Shown: positions 23,506-32,422, counted from the stretch's first letter. The stretch: 53,190 nt of DNA from Acidobacteriota bacterium (GCA_019244185.1 JAFATB010000008.1:1-53190); one strand, 5' to 3'. The notes: generated by a model from the letters alone, not told the origin. Translations and numbers: made by a program.

Positions 23506-26312
23506 AACGTGACTCGGATTCCGAAACGCGCGCGGGTGGGCGGCGTGCGCAGGACCGGCTTGCCGTAATCCGCGTTGGTGGGCGTGGCCGAGCCGTTGTT
23601 CTCCTCGTGCAGACTCCAGCGTTCGTCGAGCAGCACGGCGCGTTGCGCGTTGAGCACGTTGAAGACGTCGAGCAGGAGATTGACGGTCACGCCGCGCACC
23701 GCGATCGGATAGCCGGCGTGCAGATCGGCCTCGTAGTTGCTCGGCATGCGTCCTTCGCCGCCGCGGTCGGTGAGGAAGAACTCGTAGCGGCCGTACGCGT
23801 CGGAGTAGCCGTAGCGCGTGAACGGCAGGCCGCTGCTCCAGTATGCGGAGGCGCCGAGGTCGAGCTTCCACGGTGTCTGGTATGTGCCGGAGACCTTCAA
23901 CTGATGGCGGCGATCGTTGGAGAGCGGGCCGCGATTCGTGACGGTTCCGAGGTCGCTGCCGTTCGTGAAGAAGTCGTAGTAGTCGTACGCGGCGCTGATG
24001 TTCGGATCGGCGCCGATGTTGGTGAACGGCGCGTACTCGCCGTCGAAGTTTCCTTCGAGCTTCGAGTAGAGATACGACGCGATGGCCTGCCAGTGATTCG
24101 AGAAGCGCTTCGTCGCGTCGAGCTGCACGCCCTTGAACGTGCGCTTCGCTTTCGGCGCCGCGTGCGTGTGCTCGAAGTCGAGCAGGTACACGCTGGACAT
24201 GATTCCCTGCCCCGGGTTGCCGATGCAGTACGTCCCCTCGTTCGGGTCGCAGAGGAAGTCTTCGATGACCTGGCCGTAGTCGCGGTAGATGCCTTTGACG
24301 CCGACGGAGAGGTTCGGCATCACCTCGCGCTCGTAGCCGAGGAGGTACTCGTTGAGATACTGGTTCTCGAGATTGGGATCGGACGGCTCGGTGGAGCCGC
24401 CGAGGATCGTCGAGCCCGTCTTGAAGTCGGCTTCGGCGGCGGGATCGGGCGCGGTGCTGGTCGGCGAGTAGTTGATGATGCGCGGCTGGCGCTCGTACGA
24501 GAAGGAGCGGATGACGAGATCCATCGGCAGCTCTTCGTAGTAGCGGCCGTACGAGCCGTACACGCGCGCGGTGTGGTTGCCGCTCGGATCGAAGATGAAG
24601 CCGAGGCGCGGCGCGAAGTCCTTGTCGAGATTGATCTGCTGCACGCCGCCCGAGTCGATGATCTGCTGGCGGTCCCAGCGCAGTCCGGCGCTGACGACGA
24701 AGCGGTCGCTCACGCTCCAGCGATCCTGCAGGTACGCGGTCGTGACCTTGTGCTCCGGCGAGGCGTTGAGCCGCGAGAGCGGCGCGTTCGCGACGGTGGC
24801 GTCGGGCGTCGTCCAGTAGAAATGGCGATAGATCGGGAGCTCCGGATGGGCGGAGTTGGGATAGATCTCGACCTGCTGCCCTCCGGACATTTCCTTCGTG
24901 ACGTCGGCGCGGCCGATCTCGTACTCGACGCCGCCTTTGATCTCGTGCGCGCCGGCGACGCGCATGAGCGACCCGGCGAAGTGATCGCGGCGGAAGGACT
25001 TCTGCTGGATGAGGCCGAAGCCGCCGGTCTGGTAACCGTTGTTCTCGATGTCGCGGAACTGCACGCCTTCGCCCGCGGCGGTCGCGGGGCCGACGGAGTT
25101 CTCTTCCTGATGCCGCGCGGCCTGCGCGCTGAAGATCCAGCGCGAAGAGAAGGAGCCGTCGTAGCGGACGGCGAAGTCGCGGCCGCCGAAGTCCTGGCGG
25201 CCGAGATACGTCGACGGATCGCCGACGAGCGTATGCGAGGCGTCGGAGATGGCGCCGGTGTCGACGCGCGGATCCTGAAGGAACGTCGCCACGAGCGACT
25301 GGCTCGCGCCGAGGTTGTAGGTCAGCTTCGCGGAGCCGAGGTTGCGGCGGCTTCCCGAGTTCACGAGGAGGCGATGGTTCTCGTCGAGCGGGTTGTCGAC
25401 GGAGAGGTCCTTCGCATCGTTCACGCGGTCGTACGCGGCGAAGAACCAGAGCCGGTCGCGCAGCAGGAAGCCGCCGACGTCGACGCCGAAGTCTTTCTTC
25501 GTGAACGCTTCCTGCGTGCCGCTGAGCGAGACCGTCGGCTTGGCGTTCGACTGCGCGGAGTCGTTGTCGTAGTAGCCGAAGACGTCGCCGGAGAGCTCGT
25601 TGCCGCCGGACTTGGTGATGACGTTGACGATGCCGCCGGTGGAGCGGCCGTACTCCGCCTCGTAGCCGCCGGTCTTCATCTCCACTTCCCGGATGAACTC
25701 GAAGTTGAGCTCCTTGCCCTGGAAGCCGTACTCCATGCCCGTCGTGTTGACACCGTCAACCACGAACGAGTTCTCGGCGCCGGACGAGCCGTACACGGTG
25801 ATCGTCGACTGATCGGGGTTGCCGGTATTCGCGTCCGACGCGACGCCCGGCACGACCTGCACGATCGACGCGTAGTTGCGCTCCGTGGGAAGCGTCTCGA
25901 TGGCGCGCGTGTCGAGGTTGGCGCCGAGCGCCGTCGAATTCGTATCGACGATCGGCGCCTCGGCCGTCACGGTCAGCTGCTCGCTCACCGCCGCGGGACG
26001 CAGCGTCGCGTCGAGCGGCATGTCTTTGCCGAGCGAGACGTGCACGCCGTGCCGCGCTTCCGGCGCGAAGCCATCGAGCGTGTAGCGCACCTCGTAGTCG
26101 CCCGGCGGCAGCAAGGCGAAGCGATACGCGCCGTCGACCGTCGTGGTCGCGCTGCGAACGCCTTGCAACGACGCGCTGCGCGCTTCGACGGTGACGCCGG
26201 GCAGCGCGGCGCCGCTGGCGTCGGTCACGCGGCCGACGATGCCGCCCGTCGTTTGCGCGAATGCGCCGACCGCACAGAGAAGGAGCAGGGGTAGGAGCCG
26301 GAGACACCGCAT
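23502..26312 (-). CDS. TonB-dependent receptor, Oar-like with carboxypeptidase-regulatory domain
   Basis: A 936-residue outer-membrane receptor. The signal peptide is MRCLRLLPLLLLCAVGAFAQ. A CarboxypepD_reg domain (about 22-100: GGIVGRVTDASGAALPGVTVEA) follows, then a plug (about 115-240: YGSSGAENSFVVDGVNTTG, YGRSTGGIVNVITKSGGNELSG) and a large barrel ending in VLNAQRAVLLDERW and FGIRVTF. This architecture is abundant in Acidobacteriota, where substrates are often glycans or peptides. The start has a textbook AGGAGGT 5 nt upstream. The gene is followed by a GNAT and glgP with 4-bp overlaps, suggesting but not proving glucan uptake. Confidence 0.92.
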   Translation of the reverse strand: MRCLRLLPLLLLCAVGAFAQTTGGIVGRVTDASGAALPGVTVEARSASLQGVRSATTTVDGAYRFALLPPGDYEVRYTLDGFAPEARHGVHVSLGKDMPLDATLRPAAVSEQLTVTAEAPIVDTNSTALGANLDTRAIETLPTERNYASIVQVVPGVASDANTGNPDQSTITVYGSSGAENSFVVDGVNTTGMEYGFQGKELNFEFIREVEMKTGGYEAEYGRSTGGIVNVITKSGGNELSGDVFGYYDNDSAQSNAKPTVSLSGTQEAFTKKDFGVDVGGFLLRDRLWFFAAYDRVNDAKDLSVDNPLDENHRLLVNSGSRRNLGSAKLTYNLGASQSLVATFLQDPRVDTGAISDASHTLVGDPSTYLGRQDFGGRDFAVRYDGSFSSRWIFSAQAARHQEENSVGPATAAGEGVQFRDIENNGYQTGGFGLIQQKSFRRDHFAGSLMRVAGAHEIKGGVEYEIGRADVTKEMSGGQQVEIYPNSAHPELPIYRHFYWTTPDATVANAPLSRLNASPEHKVTTAYLQDRWSVSDRFVVSAGLRWDRQQIIDSGGVQQINLDKDFAPRLGFIFDPSGNHTARVYGSYGRYYEELPMDLVIRSFSYERQPRIINYSPTSTAPDPAAEADFKTGSTILGGSTEPSDPNLENQYLNEYLLGYEREVMPNLSVGVKGIYRDYGQVIEDFLCDPNEGTYCIGNPGQGIMSSVYLLDFEHTHAAPKAKRTFKGVQLDATKRFSNHWQAIASYLYSKLEGNFDGEYAPFTNIGADPNISAAYDYYDFFTNGSDLGTVTNRGPLSNDRRHQLKVSGTYQTPWKLDLGASAYWSSGLPFTRYGYSDAYGRYEFFLTDRGGEGRMPSNYEADLHAGYPIAVRGVTVNLLLDVFNVLNAQRAVLLDERWSLHEENNGSATPTNADYGKPVLRTPPTRARFGIRVTF

Positions 26313-26359
26313 ACCAGACCTCCTGAATGATGCTTGGACCGTTTGCGCTTTGCGGCAGT

Positions 26360-26758
26360 TTAGCGCGGCCCGCCGTGGCGCGCGCGCTCGTTTCGCGCGA
26401 CGACGATCTTCTGCCGCTGCAGGATGCTGCCGGTGAGATACGCGACGCAGCCGCACAGCAGCGCGACCGCCGCGAGATGAAACGGCACGCGCACGAGAAA
26501 CGGCTGCAGCATTTCAGCGGTGAAGACGCCGCTGAGCACGAGATGCCACACGATGTTGCGCCGCGCGACGGCGAGCGTGCGACCTTCGCGATGCGGCTGC
26601 CGCGGATCGCGGCGGCGGGTGATGCGGCGTCGCAGGTGCTGCACGCCGAGGCGGCGCCAGAGACGTTGTTCGGCGGCGCTCGCGGGGACGATCAGCAACG
26701 GCACGTTCGCGAGCGTGAGCAGCGCGCCGATCGCGAAGAACCAGAGCGTTGCGGTCAT
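26360..26758 (-). CDS. small two-helix membrane protein
   Basis: A 132-residue protein with two hydrophobic helices, LWFFAIGALLTLANVPLLIV near the N-terminus and FHLAAVALLCGCVAYLTGSIL near residue 100. Between them is a strongly basic segment rich in Arg and a third weaker hydrophobic stretch. No family is recognised. ATG at 26758 is 10 bp downstream of the phosphodiesterase/TPR gene stop, so the two are likely co-transcribed; the TonB receptor starts 47 bp further on. The basic loop suggests it stays on the cytoplasmic side. Confidence 0.6.
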   Translation of the reverse strand: MTATLWFFAIGALLTLANVPLLIVPASAAEQRLWRRLGVQHLRRRITRRRDPRQPHREGRTLAVARRNIVWHLVLSGVFTAEMLQPFLVRVPFHLAAVALLCGCVAYLTGSILQRQKIVVARNERARHGGPR

Positions 26759-26768
26759 GACGTTGCAG

Positions 26769-28163
26769 TCATGGTCGCAACAACGCCCGCAGTTCCGGCT
26801 GATTCGGATCGAGCGCGAGCGAACGGCGGACCGCATTCTCCGCGGCCTGCTCGTTGCCGAGACAACCTTCCGCCGCCGCGATCGACGCGTACAGCAACGC
26901 GCTCTCGCGACGCACGCCGCGAAAGTCGTCGAGCGCGCCGCGGCAGTCGCGCGCACGCAGTCGCGTCACGCCGCGCGAGGCCAGCAGATCGTCAAGATTC
27001 TGCCGCGGCGATGCGTACGCGGGGTCGAGCCGCAACGCCTCCTCGAACGCGTGCTGCGCCTCGTCGTCGCGACGCTGCTCGCGCAGGATCAAACCTTCGT
27101 TGTTGAACGACTGCGGCGTACGCGTCGACGCGGCGTTACGCGGCGCGGGCGCCGTCGAGGCGAGGTAGCCGAGCGATTTCAACTTCGCGATCTGTTCGTC
27201 AATCGCCCGCGAGGTCGCGGACGCGGGAGTCACGCGCGTGAAGTAGCGGCGATAGTCGAGATCGTTCGGCAAGCCGAGCATCGTGCGCAGCGCCGCGCAG
27301 ACGTCCGCGACATGCATCGGCTCCGCGCGCGTCGCACGCTCGCGCGGCCACGCGAGCCACACGCCTTCCTCGCGATGCCACTTCGCCGCGGTTGCCGTCG
27401 CCGTCGCCGACTCCGCGTGCGCGCCGCCCCAGTCGAAGCCGTGATCGGATGCGACGACGAGCTCCGCGTCATTCGTTTCCGCTGCCTTCCGAAACTCGCG
27501 CAGGAGCGCATCGATGCGATGAAAGTAAGCGCGTGCGGCGTCGATGTTGCCCGACGTGAGATGCCCGATTTCATCGGTGCCCTGGATGTAGACGATGGCG
27601 AGGTCGGGCTGCTGTTCGCGGATCGCCGCGAGCGCGCGGCTCGCGACGAGCTCCGTCGCCGCGCGGTAGTCGCGCGGCAGATCGCGATCGGTGAGCACGA
27701 CTCCCGGCTCCGGCGGATACGTCGCCCACAACCCGAACACCGCCGCGCGCTTGCCGCCGTACCGCGCCATGTTCCACAACGCCGGCACCGCGCGCTCGTC
27801 CGACGTGATCGGTTCCTGCGCGCGCGTCCGCGGATTGAACCGCGTGAAGTCGAGGATGCGATGTTCGAGCGGCGAGACGCCCGTCATCATCGTGGTCCAC
27901 ACCAGCGGCGATAACGGCGGATGCTGCGTCAACAGCACGCGCCGCTCGCCGCGCTCCTCCAACTTCGCGAGCTCGGGCATGGTGCCGTCGGCCGTGAAGC
28001 GATCCAACAGTCGCCAGTCCGCGCCATCCAGTCCGACGAAGACGACGCGCTTCCCTTTCGTCGCGCCATCGACCACGGTCTTCACCGCGCCCGGCGGCAG
28101 GCTCTTCGCGCACGCGCAAATCACCGCCACCAAAACAACGACGATCCTCCGCACGCCCCGCAT
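26769..28163 (-). CDS. alkaline-phosphatase-superfamily phosphodiesterase with C-terminal TPR (lipoprotein)
   Basis: A 464-residue protein. A lipoprotein-type signal (VVVLVAVICACAKS, lipid Cys near 19) is followed by a type I phosphodiesterase/nucleotide-pyrophosphatase domain (about 38-300). The metal and nucleophile motifs are present: FVGLDGADW, the Thr nucleophile in VWTTMMTGVSP, GTDEIGH and ASDHGFDWGG. A linker and TPR helices follow (about 350-464: SFNNEGLILREQRRDDEAQHAFEEALRLDP, CLGNEQAAENAVRRSLALDPNQ). The substrate is unknown. The phosphodiesterase-plus-TPR design is common in Acidobacteriota and Planctomycetota. Its start codon is 14 bp from that of the divergent trmJ-like gene. Confidence 0.88.
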   Translation of the reverse strand: MRGVRRIVVVLVAVICACAKSLPPGAVKTVVDGATKGKRVVFVGLDGADWRLLDRFTADGTMPELAKLEERGERRVLLTQHPPLSPLVWTTMMTGVSPLEHRILDFTRFNPRTRAQEPITSDERAVPALWNMARYGGKRAAVFGLWATYPPEPGVVLTDRDLPRDYRAATELVASRALAAIREQQPDLAIVYIQGTDEIGHLTSGNIDAARAYFHRIDALLREFRKAAETNDAELVVASDHGFDWGGAHAESATATATAAKWHREEGVWLAWPRERATRAEPMHVADVCAALRTMLGLPNDLDYRRYFTRVTPASATSRAIDEQIAKLKSLGYLASTAPAPRNAASTRTPQSFNNEGLILREQRRDDEAQHAFEEALRLDPAYASPRQNLDDLLASRGVTRLRARDCRGALDDFRGVRRESALLYASIAAAEGCLGNEQAAENAVRRSLALDPNQPELRALLRP

Positions 28164-28177
28164 TATCCTCGGCAGCC

Positions 28178-28885
28178 ATGCACTCCGTCCGCATCGTCCT
28201 CGTCGAACCGCAGGAAGCCGGCAACGTCGGCGCCGCCGCGCGCGCGATGAAGAATTTCGGCTTCACCGATCTCTGGATCGTCGGCGGCAAGACCGAACGC
28301 ACCGACAACGTGTCCGCTTGGTGGGCCGTCGGCGCGATCGACGTCGTGGAATCGGCGACGCGCGTCCTCACGCTCGAGGAAGCACTCGCCGATTGCCACC
28401 TCACCGTCGCCACCACCGCCATCCGCGGCCGCCAGGTCTACGATCCGCTCACCCCATCCACGACCGCCGACCTCGCCGCCGCATCACTCACCGACGCGCA
28501 CCGCCTCGCCCTCGTCTTCGGCCGCGAGAAATACGGCCTCTCCGGCCGCGAGGTGATGCTCTGCCAACGCACCGCCTCTATCCCCACCTGGCCCGAGTTC
28601 CCCACGATGAACCTCGCGCAGTCCGTCGCGATCTTCTGCTACGAGCTCGGCAAACACACCCGCCCCACCACCCACGACCGCGACCCCGCCCCACATCAAC
28701 TACAAAATCAGTTGCACAACCAAACGCGCGACCTCCTCGCCACGATCGATTTCTTCGGCGAGAAAAACCCCGACCGCATGTGCGCCGAACTCCAAGCCCT
28801 CTCCGGCCGCGTCGCGCTGTCCACCCGCGAAGCGTCGCTACTGCTGGCTCTCGTGCGTAAGTTGGGCAAGAGGGTGACGACGTAG
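28178..28885 (+). CDS. trmJ: TrmJ-family tRNA 2'-O-methyltransferase (SPOUT)
   Basis: A 235-residue SPOUT-class methyltransferase, most like TrmJ, which methylates the 2'-O of residue 32 in tRNA. Motif 1 is IVLVEPQEAGNVGAAARAMKNFGF, motif 2 LALVFGREKYGLSGREV and motif 3 MNLAQSVAIFCYELG. The C-terminal region (helical, LLATIDFF ... LLLALVRKLG) corresponds to the TrmJ dimerisation extension. The last G of the stop codon is the first base of palindromic repeat copy B, so the element was inserted or maintained immediately at the end of the gene. Confidence 0.9.
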   Translation: MHSVRIVLVEPQEAGNVGAAARAMKNFGFTDLWIVGGKTERTDNVSAWWAVGAIDVVESATRVLTLEEALADCHLTVATTAIRGRQVYDPLTPSTTADLAAASLTDAHRLALVFGREKYGLSGREVMLCQRTASIPTWPEFPTMNLAQSVAIFCYELGKHTRPTTHDRDPAPHQLQNQLHNQTRDLLATIDFFGEKNPDRMCAELQALSGRVALSTREASLLLALVRKLGKRVTT

Positions 28886-29034
28886 AGCGCCTCCGGCGGG
28901 CCGGCGCGGCCGGCAGCGCTGAGGGCATAGCCTAGACGCACGTGCGGCTGCTCTGCGCGTGTTGACGGCAGCCGCACGCGCGTACTGGCTATGCCCTCAG
29001 CGCTGCCGGCCGTGCCGGCCCGCCGGAGGCGCTC
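28885..29034 (-). repeat. 150-bp palindromic repeat element, copy B
   Basis: It has the same length and outer arms (GAGCGCCTCCGGCGGGCCGG, read inward from both ends) as copy A at 16372-16521. The asymmetric centre matches copy A only when reverse-complemented, for example CAGTACGC followed by the GTGCGGCTGCCGTCAAC stretch. It fills the gap between the convergent trmJ-like gene and a methyltransferase gene, starting on the last base of the trmJ stop and ending 18 bp before the other stop. It could act as a bidirectional terminator or mRNA stabiliser. Confidence 0.88.
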
Positions 29035-29052
29035 CCGGTCGTCTTCTCTCGC

Positions 29053-30123
29053 CTACCTCACGCACGCGATCCAGTAGTCGCTGCGCGTGTCGCAGGCGAG
29101 GCGGGCGAAGCGGAGGCGGGCGAAGCCGGCTTCGCCGAGCATGTACGTGGCGCGTTCGCGGCCCCAGATGCGGCCGAGGGGCTCGCCGTCTTCGGCGAGT
29201 GCGGCGGGGACGGTTTGCAGGGTCGAGAGCGCGTAGAGCATCGGCGCGTGCGGGAGCTCGTCGTTCTTCGCGAGCTGGCTCGATGCGGCGAGCTCCTGCA
29301 TCACGAAGGCGCCGTCGCGGCGGAGAGAGGCGGCGAGGCGGCGGAGCACGAGGCGGGGGAATGCGAGCTCGTGGATCGCGTCGAGAGCGATCACGAGATC
29401 GTAGGCATCGCGTTCTTCGAAGCGGGAGAGATCGTAGAGCTCGAAGCGGATGTTGTGCACGCCTGCTTCGTCGGCGCGTTCGCGGGCGCGGGCGATCATC
29501 GGCGACGAGACGTCGTAGCCGCGGACGATCGCGCGCGGGAAGCGGCGCGCGAGCGCGACGGCGAGTGTGCCGTCGCCGCAGCCCGCGTCGAGGATCGTGC
29601 CTCCGGCGGCGAGGCGCAGGTGGAGGTCGGGGATCAGATCGAGCAGCGCGTCGACGTACTCGTCGTCGATCAGCAGGCGCTTCTCGCCGGCGAGCACTTC
29701 CTGCACGCGCTCGTAGGCTTCGGCGGGGATGCCGCCGCCGCTGCGGAACGCGGTGACCACGAGATCTTCGAGGCCGCCGAGGATGCCGAGGAGTTGCGCG
29801 AAGGGGGCGAGGTTCGCGGAAGAGGCGCCGCGCGTGAGCACGGCCGCGTACTCGATCGGGAGAAAGTACGTCATCGTGCGCGCGTCGTGATCGACGATGT
29901 GCGCGGCGGTCATGGCGGCGAGCCATTCGCGCACGTAGCGTTCGGAGAGGCCGGACGTGCGCGCGATGTCCGCGGAGGTCGCGGGCGGAAGCGCGGCCAT
30001 CACGTCGAAGAGGCCGGTGCGGTGACCGACGCTGAGCATCAGCGCGGTGAACCCGCTGTTGAGGGTGCGCGCGATGCGGGCGGCGTACACGCCCGCGCCT
30101 ACCGAGTCTTCGATCATCGTCAT
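29053..30123 (-). CDS. class I SAM-dependent methyltransferase with N-terminal winged helix
   Basis: A 356-residue protein. The N-terminal part (about 20-95: LMLSVGHRTGLFDVMAAL, SADIARTSGLSERYVREWLAAM) is a winged-helix dimerisation domain like that of O-methyltransferases and Rv2258c-type enzymes. The Rossmann domain starts near 170 with ILDAGCGDGTLAVALA, then VRGYDVSSPMI and DLVIALDAIHEL. This layout suits small-molecule methylation, but the substrate is unknown. ATG at 30123 (MTMIEDS) is 42 bp from the start of a divergent winged-helix/TPR regulator that may control it (inference). Confidence 0.85.
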   Translation of the reverse strand: MTMIEDSVGAGVYAARIARTLNSGFTALMLSVGHRTGLFDVMAALPPATSADIARTSGLSERYVREWLAAMTAAHIVDHDARTMTYFLPIEYAAVLTRGASSANLAPFAQLLGILGGLEDLVVTAFRSGGGIPAEAYERVQEVLAGEKRLLIDDEYVDALLDLIPDLHLRLAAGGTILDAGCGDGTLAVALARRFPRAIVRGYDVSSPMIARARERADEAGVHNIRFELYDLSRFEERDAYDLVIALDAIHELAFPRLVLRRLAASLRRDGAFVMQELAASSQLAKNDELPHAPMLYALSTLQTVPAALAEDGEPLGRIWGRERATYMLGEAGFARLRFARLACDTRSDYWIACVR

Positions 30124-30165
30124 GGCGGAAATCTAGGGACCCGCGCGGCGGCAATCAGAGTGAAA

Positions 30166-31332
30166 ATGAGGGGAAAGGCTGAAGAAAGCGGCGGAATGTA
30201 CCGTTTCGGTGACTTCGAGCTCGATCTCGACCGCTACGAGCTGCGCCGCGGGGGCGATGCGATCCGCACCGAGCCGCGCGTGCTCGAGCTGCTGCATTAC
30301 CTCATCGAGCGGCGCGACCGCGTCGTGCCGAAGGAAGAGCTGCTCGATTCGTTGTGGCCGGACGTGCACGTGTCGGAGTCGGCGCTCACGTCGACAATCC
30401 GCGATGCGCGGCGCGCGCTCGGCGACGCGCCGTCAGACGCGCGCTGGATCCGCACGATCTACGGCCGCGGCTTCCGCTTCGCCGGCGACGTGCAGCAGAC
30501 CAGCGCCGCGCCCGTCATCGTGCCGCACGCGCAGCGGCGTTCCATCGCCGTGCTGCCGTTCGCGGATCTGAGTCCCGCGCGCGATCAGGCGCACTTCTGC
30601 GACGGCATCGCCGAAGAGCTCATCAACACGCTGGCGCGGCTCGACGAGCTGCGCGTCATCTCGCGCGCAGCGGCGTTCGACTTTCGCGCCGACGACGATC
30701 TCCGCGTCCTCGGCGACAAGCTCGACGTGCACCACATCCTCCGCGGCAGCGTGCGCAAGGCGGACGATCGCCTGCGCATCACCGTGCACCTCGTCGACGT
30801 GCGCAACGGCCATCACGTCTGGTCGGAGAAATACGACCGGCAGACCGGCGACATCTTCGCGCTGCAGGAAGAGATCGCCGAGAACGTCGCGCGCGTGCTC
30901 CTCGGCGTGCTGACGGAACGCAACCGGAACGCGATCAAGTCGACGCCGGTGCGGCTCGACGCATACGAGTTCTATCTGAAAGGCCGCACGTATCTCAGCC
31001 AGCGGGCGCTGGAAGCGGCGATCGGCATGTTCGAGATCGGGCTCGAGTTCGATCGCGACTACGGCCCCGCGTACGCGGGACTCGCGGACGCGCTCGCGGA
31101 GATGGCGGAGCTCGACGGCGATGCGCAGCTCATCGTGCGCGCGGATGCCGCGAGCCAGCGCGCGGTCGAGCTCGCGCCGCATCTCGCGGAGTCGCACATC
31201 AGCCGCGGCCGCGTGCTCGCGCTCGAGAAGCGCTATCGCGACGCGGCGGCGGAGCTGCAGCTCGCGCTCGCGATCAGCCCCGGGTCAGCAGAGGCGCAGG
31301 AGCGCTTGCGGGCACTGGATCCGCACGTATGA
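30166..31332 (+). CDS. winged-helix (OmpR/CadC-type) regulator with TPR region, soluble
   Basis: A regulator of about 388 residues. The N-terminal trans_reg_C winged helix (YRFGDFELDLDRYELRRGG ... SALTSTIRDARRALGD ... IRTIYGRGFRFAG) is followed by a domain often found next to TPR arrays (RRSIAVLPFADLSPARDQAHFCDGIAEELINTLA, ILRGSVRKADDRLRITVHLVD, VWSEKYDRQTGDIFALQEEIA). TPR-like helices follow to the end. CadC-type proteins usually carry a transmembrane helix between these parts; none is visible here, so sensing is probably cytoplasmic. ATG at 30196 (MYRFGDF) is an alternative start. It lies 10 bp before an old-yellow-enzyme gene. Confidence 0.85.
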   Translation: MRGKAEESGGMYRFGDFELDLDRYELRRGGDAIRTEPRVLELLHYLIERRDRVVPKEELLDSLWPDVHVSESALTSTIRDARRALGDAPSDARWIRTIYGRGFRFAGDVQQTSAAPVIVPHAQRRSIAVLPFADLSPARDQAHFCDGIAEELINTLARLDELRVISRAAAFDFRADDDLRVLGDKLDVHHILRGSVRKADDRLRITVHLVDVRNGHHVWSEKYDRQTGDIFALQEEIAENVARVLLGVLTERNRNAIKSTPVRLDAYEFYLKGRTYLSQRALEAAIGMFEIGLEFDRDYGPAYAGLADALAEMAELDGDAQLIVRADAASQRAVELAPHLAESHISRGRVLALEKRYRDAAAELQLALAISPGSAEAQERLRALDPHV

Positions 31333-31342
31333 TGCGCCGCTG

Positions 31343-32404
31343 ATGTCACGCCTGTTTACACCGTTCACACTCCGCTCCGTCACGTTCCGCAACCGCCTCT
31401 GGGTCTCGCCGATGTGCCAGTACTCGAGCGACGACGGCCTGCCGAACCACTGGCATCTCGTGCACCTCGGCAGCCGCGCGGTCGGCGGCGCCGGACTCGT
31501 GCTCGTCGAGGCGAGCGGCGTCTCGCCGGAAGGACGGATCACCGCGTGGGACAGCGGCATCTGGTCGGAAGAGCATGCGGATGCGTTTCGGTCGATCGTC
31601 GATTTCGTCGAAGGGAACGGCGCGGTGAGCGGCATTCAGCTCGCACACGCCGGACGCAAGGCATCGACCGATCAGCCGTGGAACGGCGGACGACTGCTCG
31701 TCGACGGACCGCATGCATGGACGCCGCTCGCGCCGAGCGCGATTCCGTTCCGTGCGAGCGATCCGCCGCCGCACGCGCTGACGCTCGCCGAGATCGACGA
31801 AGTCGTCGAGCAGTTCCGCCGCGCGACCGAGCTCGCGTTGCGCGCGGGCTTTCGCGTCGTCGAGATCCACGCGGCGCACGGCTATCTCATCCACGAATTC
31901 CTCTCGCCGCTCGCGAACCGGCGCGACGACGAGTACGGCGGCTCGCTCGAGAACCGCATGCGCTTCGCGTTGCGCGTCACGCGCGCCGTGCGCGAGGCGT
32001 GGCCGGACGAGCTGCCGCTGTTCGTGCGCATCTCCGCGAGCGATTGGGCGGAGGGCGGGTGGGATCTCGCGCAGTCGGTCGAGTTGTGCAAGCGGCTGAA
32101 GGAGCTCGGCGTCGATCTGGTCGACTGCTCGAGCGGCGGCGCGGTGGCGCACGCGAAGATCGAGATCGGGCCGGGATATCAGGTGCCGTTCGCGCGCACG
32201 ATCCGCGCGGAGGCGGACATCGCCACGGGCGCGGTCGGCCTCATCACGACCGCGCATCAGGCGGAAGAGATTCTCGCGAGCGGCGCGGCGGACGCGGTGC
32301 TGCTCGCGCGGCAGATGCTGCGCGATCCTTACTTTCCGCTGCACGCTGCGAAAGAGCTCGGCGACGACGTCAGGTGGCCGGTGCAGTACGACCGCGCAAA
32401 ATAG
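31343..32404 (+). CDS. NADH:flavin oxidoreductase (YqjM/NamA-type old yellow enzyme)
   Basis: A 353-residue FMN-binding TIM barrel. The thermophilic-like (YqjM) subclass is indicated by Cys25 in VSPMCQYSSDDG, the HAGRKAS segment, the substrate-binding histidines in VEIHAAHGYLIHEFLSPLANRR, and VGLITTAHQAEEIL. It reduces activated C=C bonds with NAD(P)H; the physiological substrate is unknown and oxidative-stress detoxification is often proposed. ATG at 31343 follows the upstream regulator by 10 bp, so the two are probably co-transcribed. Confidence 0.93.
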   Translation: MSRLFTPFTLRSVTFRNRLWVSPMCQYSSDDGLPNHWHLVHLGSRAVGGAGLVLVEASGVSPEGRITAWDSGIWSEEHADAFRSIVDFVEGNGAVSGIQLAHAGRKASTDQPWNGGRLLVDGPHAWTPLAPSAIPFRASDPPPHALTLAEIDEVVEQFRRATELALRAGFRVVEIHAAHGYLIHEFLSPLANRRDDEYGGSLENRMRFALRVTRAVREAWPDELPLFVRISASDWAEGGWDLAQSVELCKRLKELGVDLVDCSSGGAVAHAKIEIGPGYQVPFARTIRAEADIATGAVGLITTAHQAEEILASGAADAVLLARQMLRDPYFPLHAAKELGDDVRWPVQYDRAK

Positions 32405-32422
32405 GCCGGCGCGGCACGACGC

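Noticed and set aside
23607..26294. 895-codon open frame opposite the first TonB receptor
   Set aside because: Antisense shadow with no signal peptide, domain or start signals; the receptor frame has SD, signal peptide and plug motifs.
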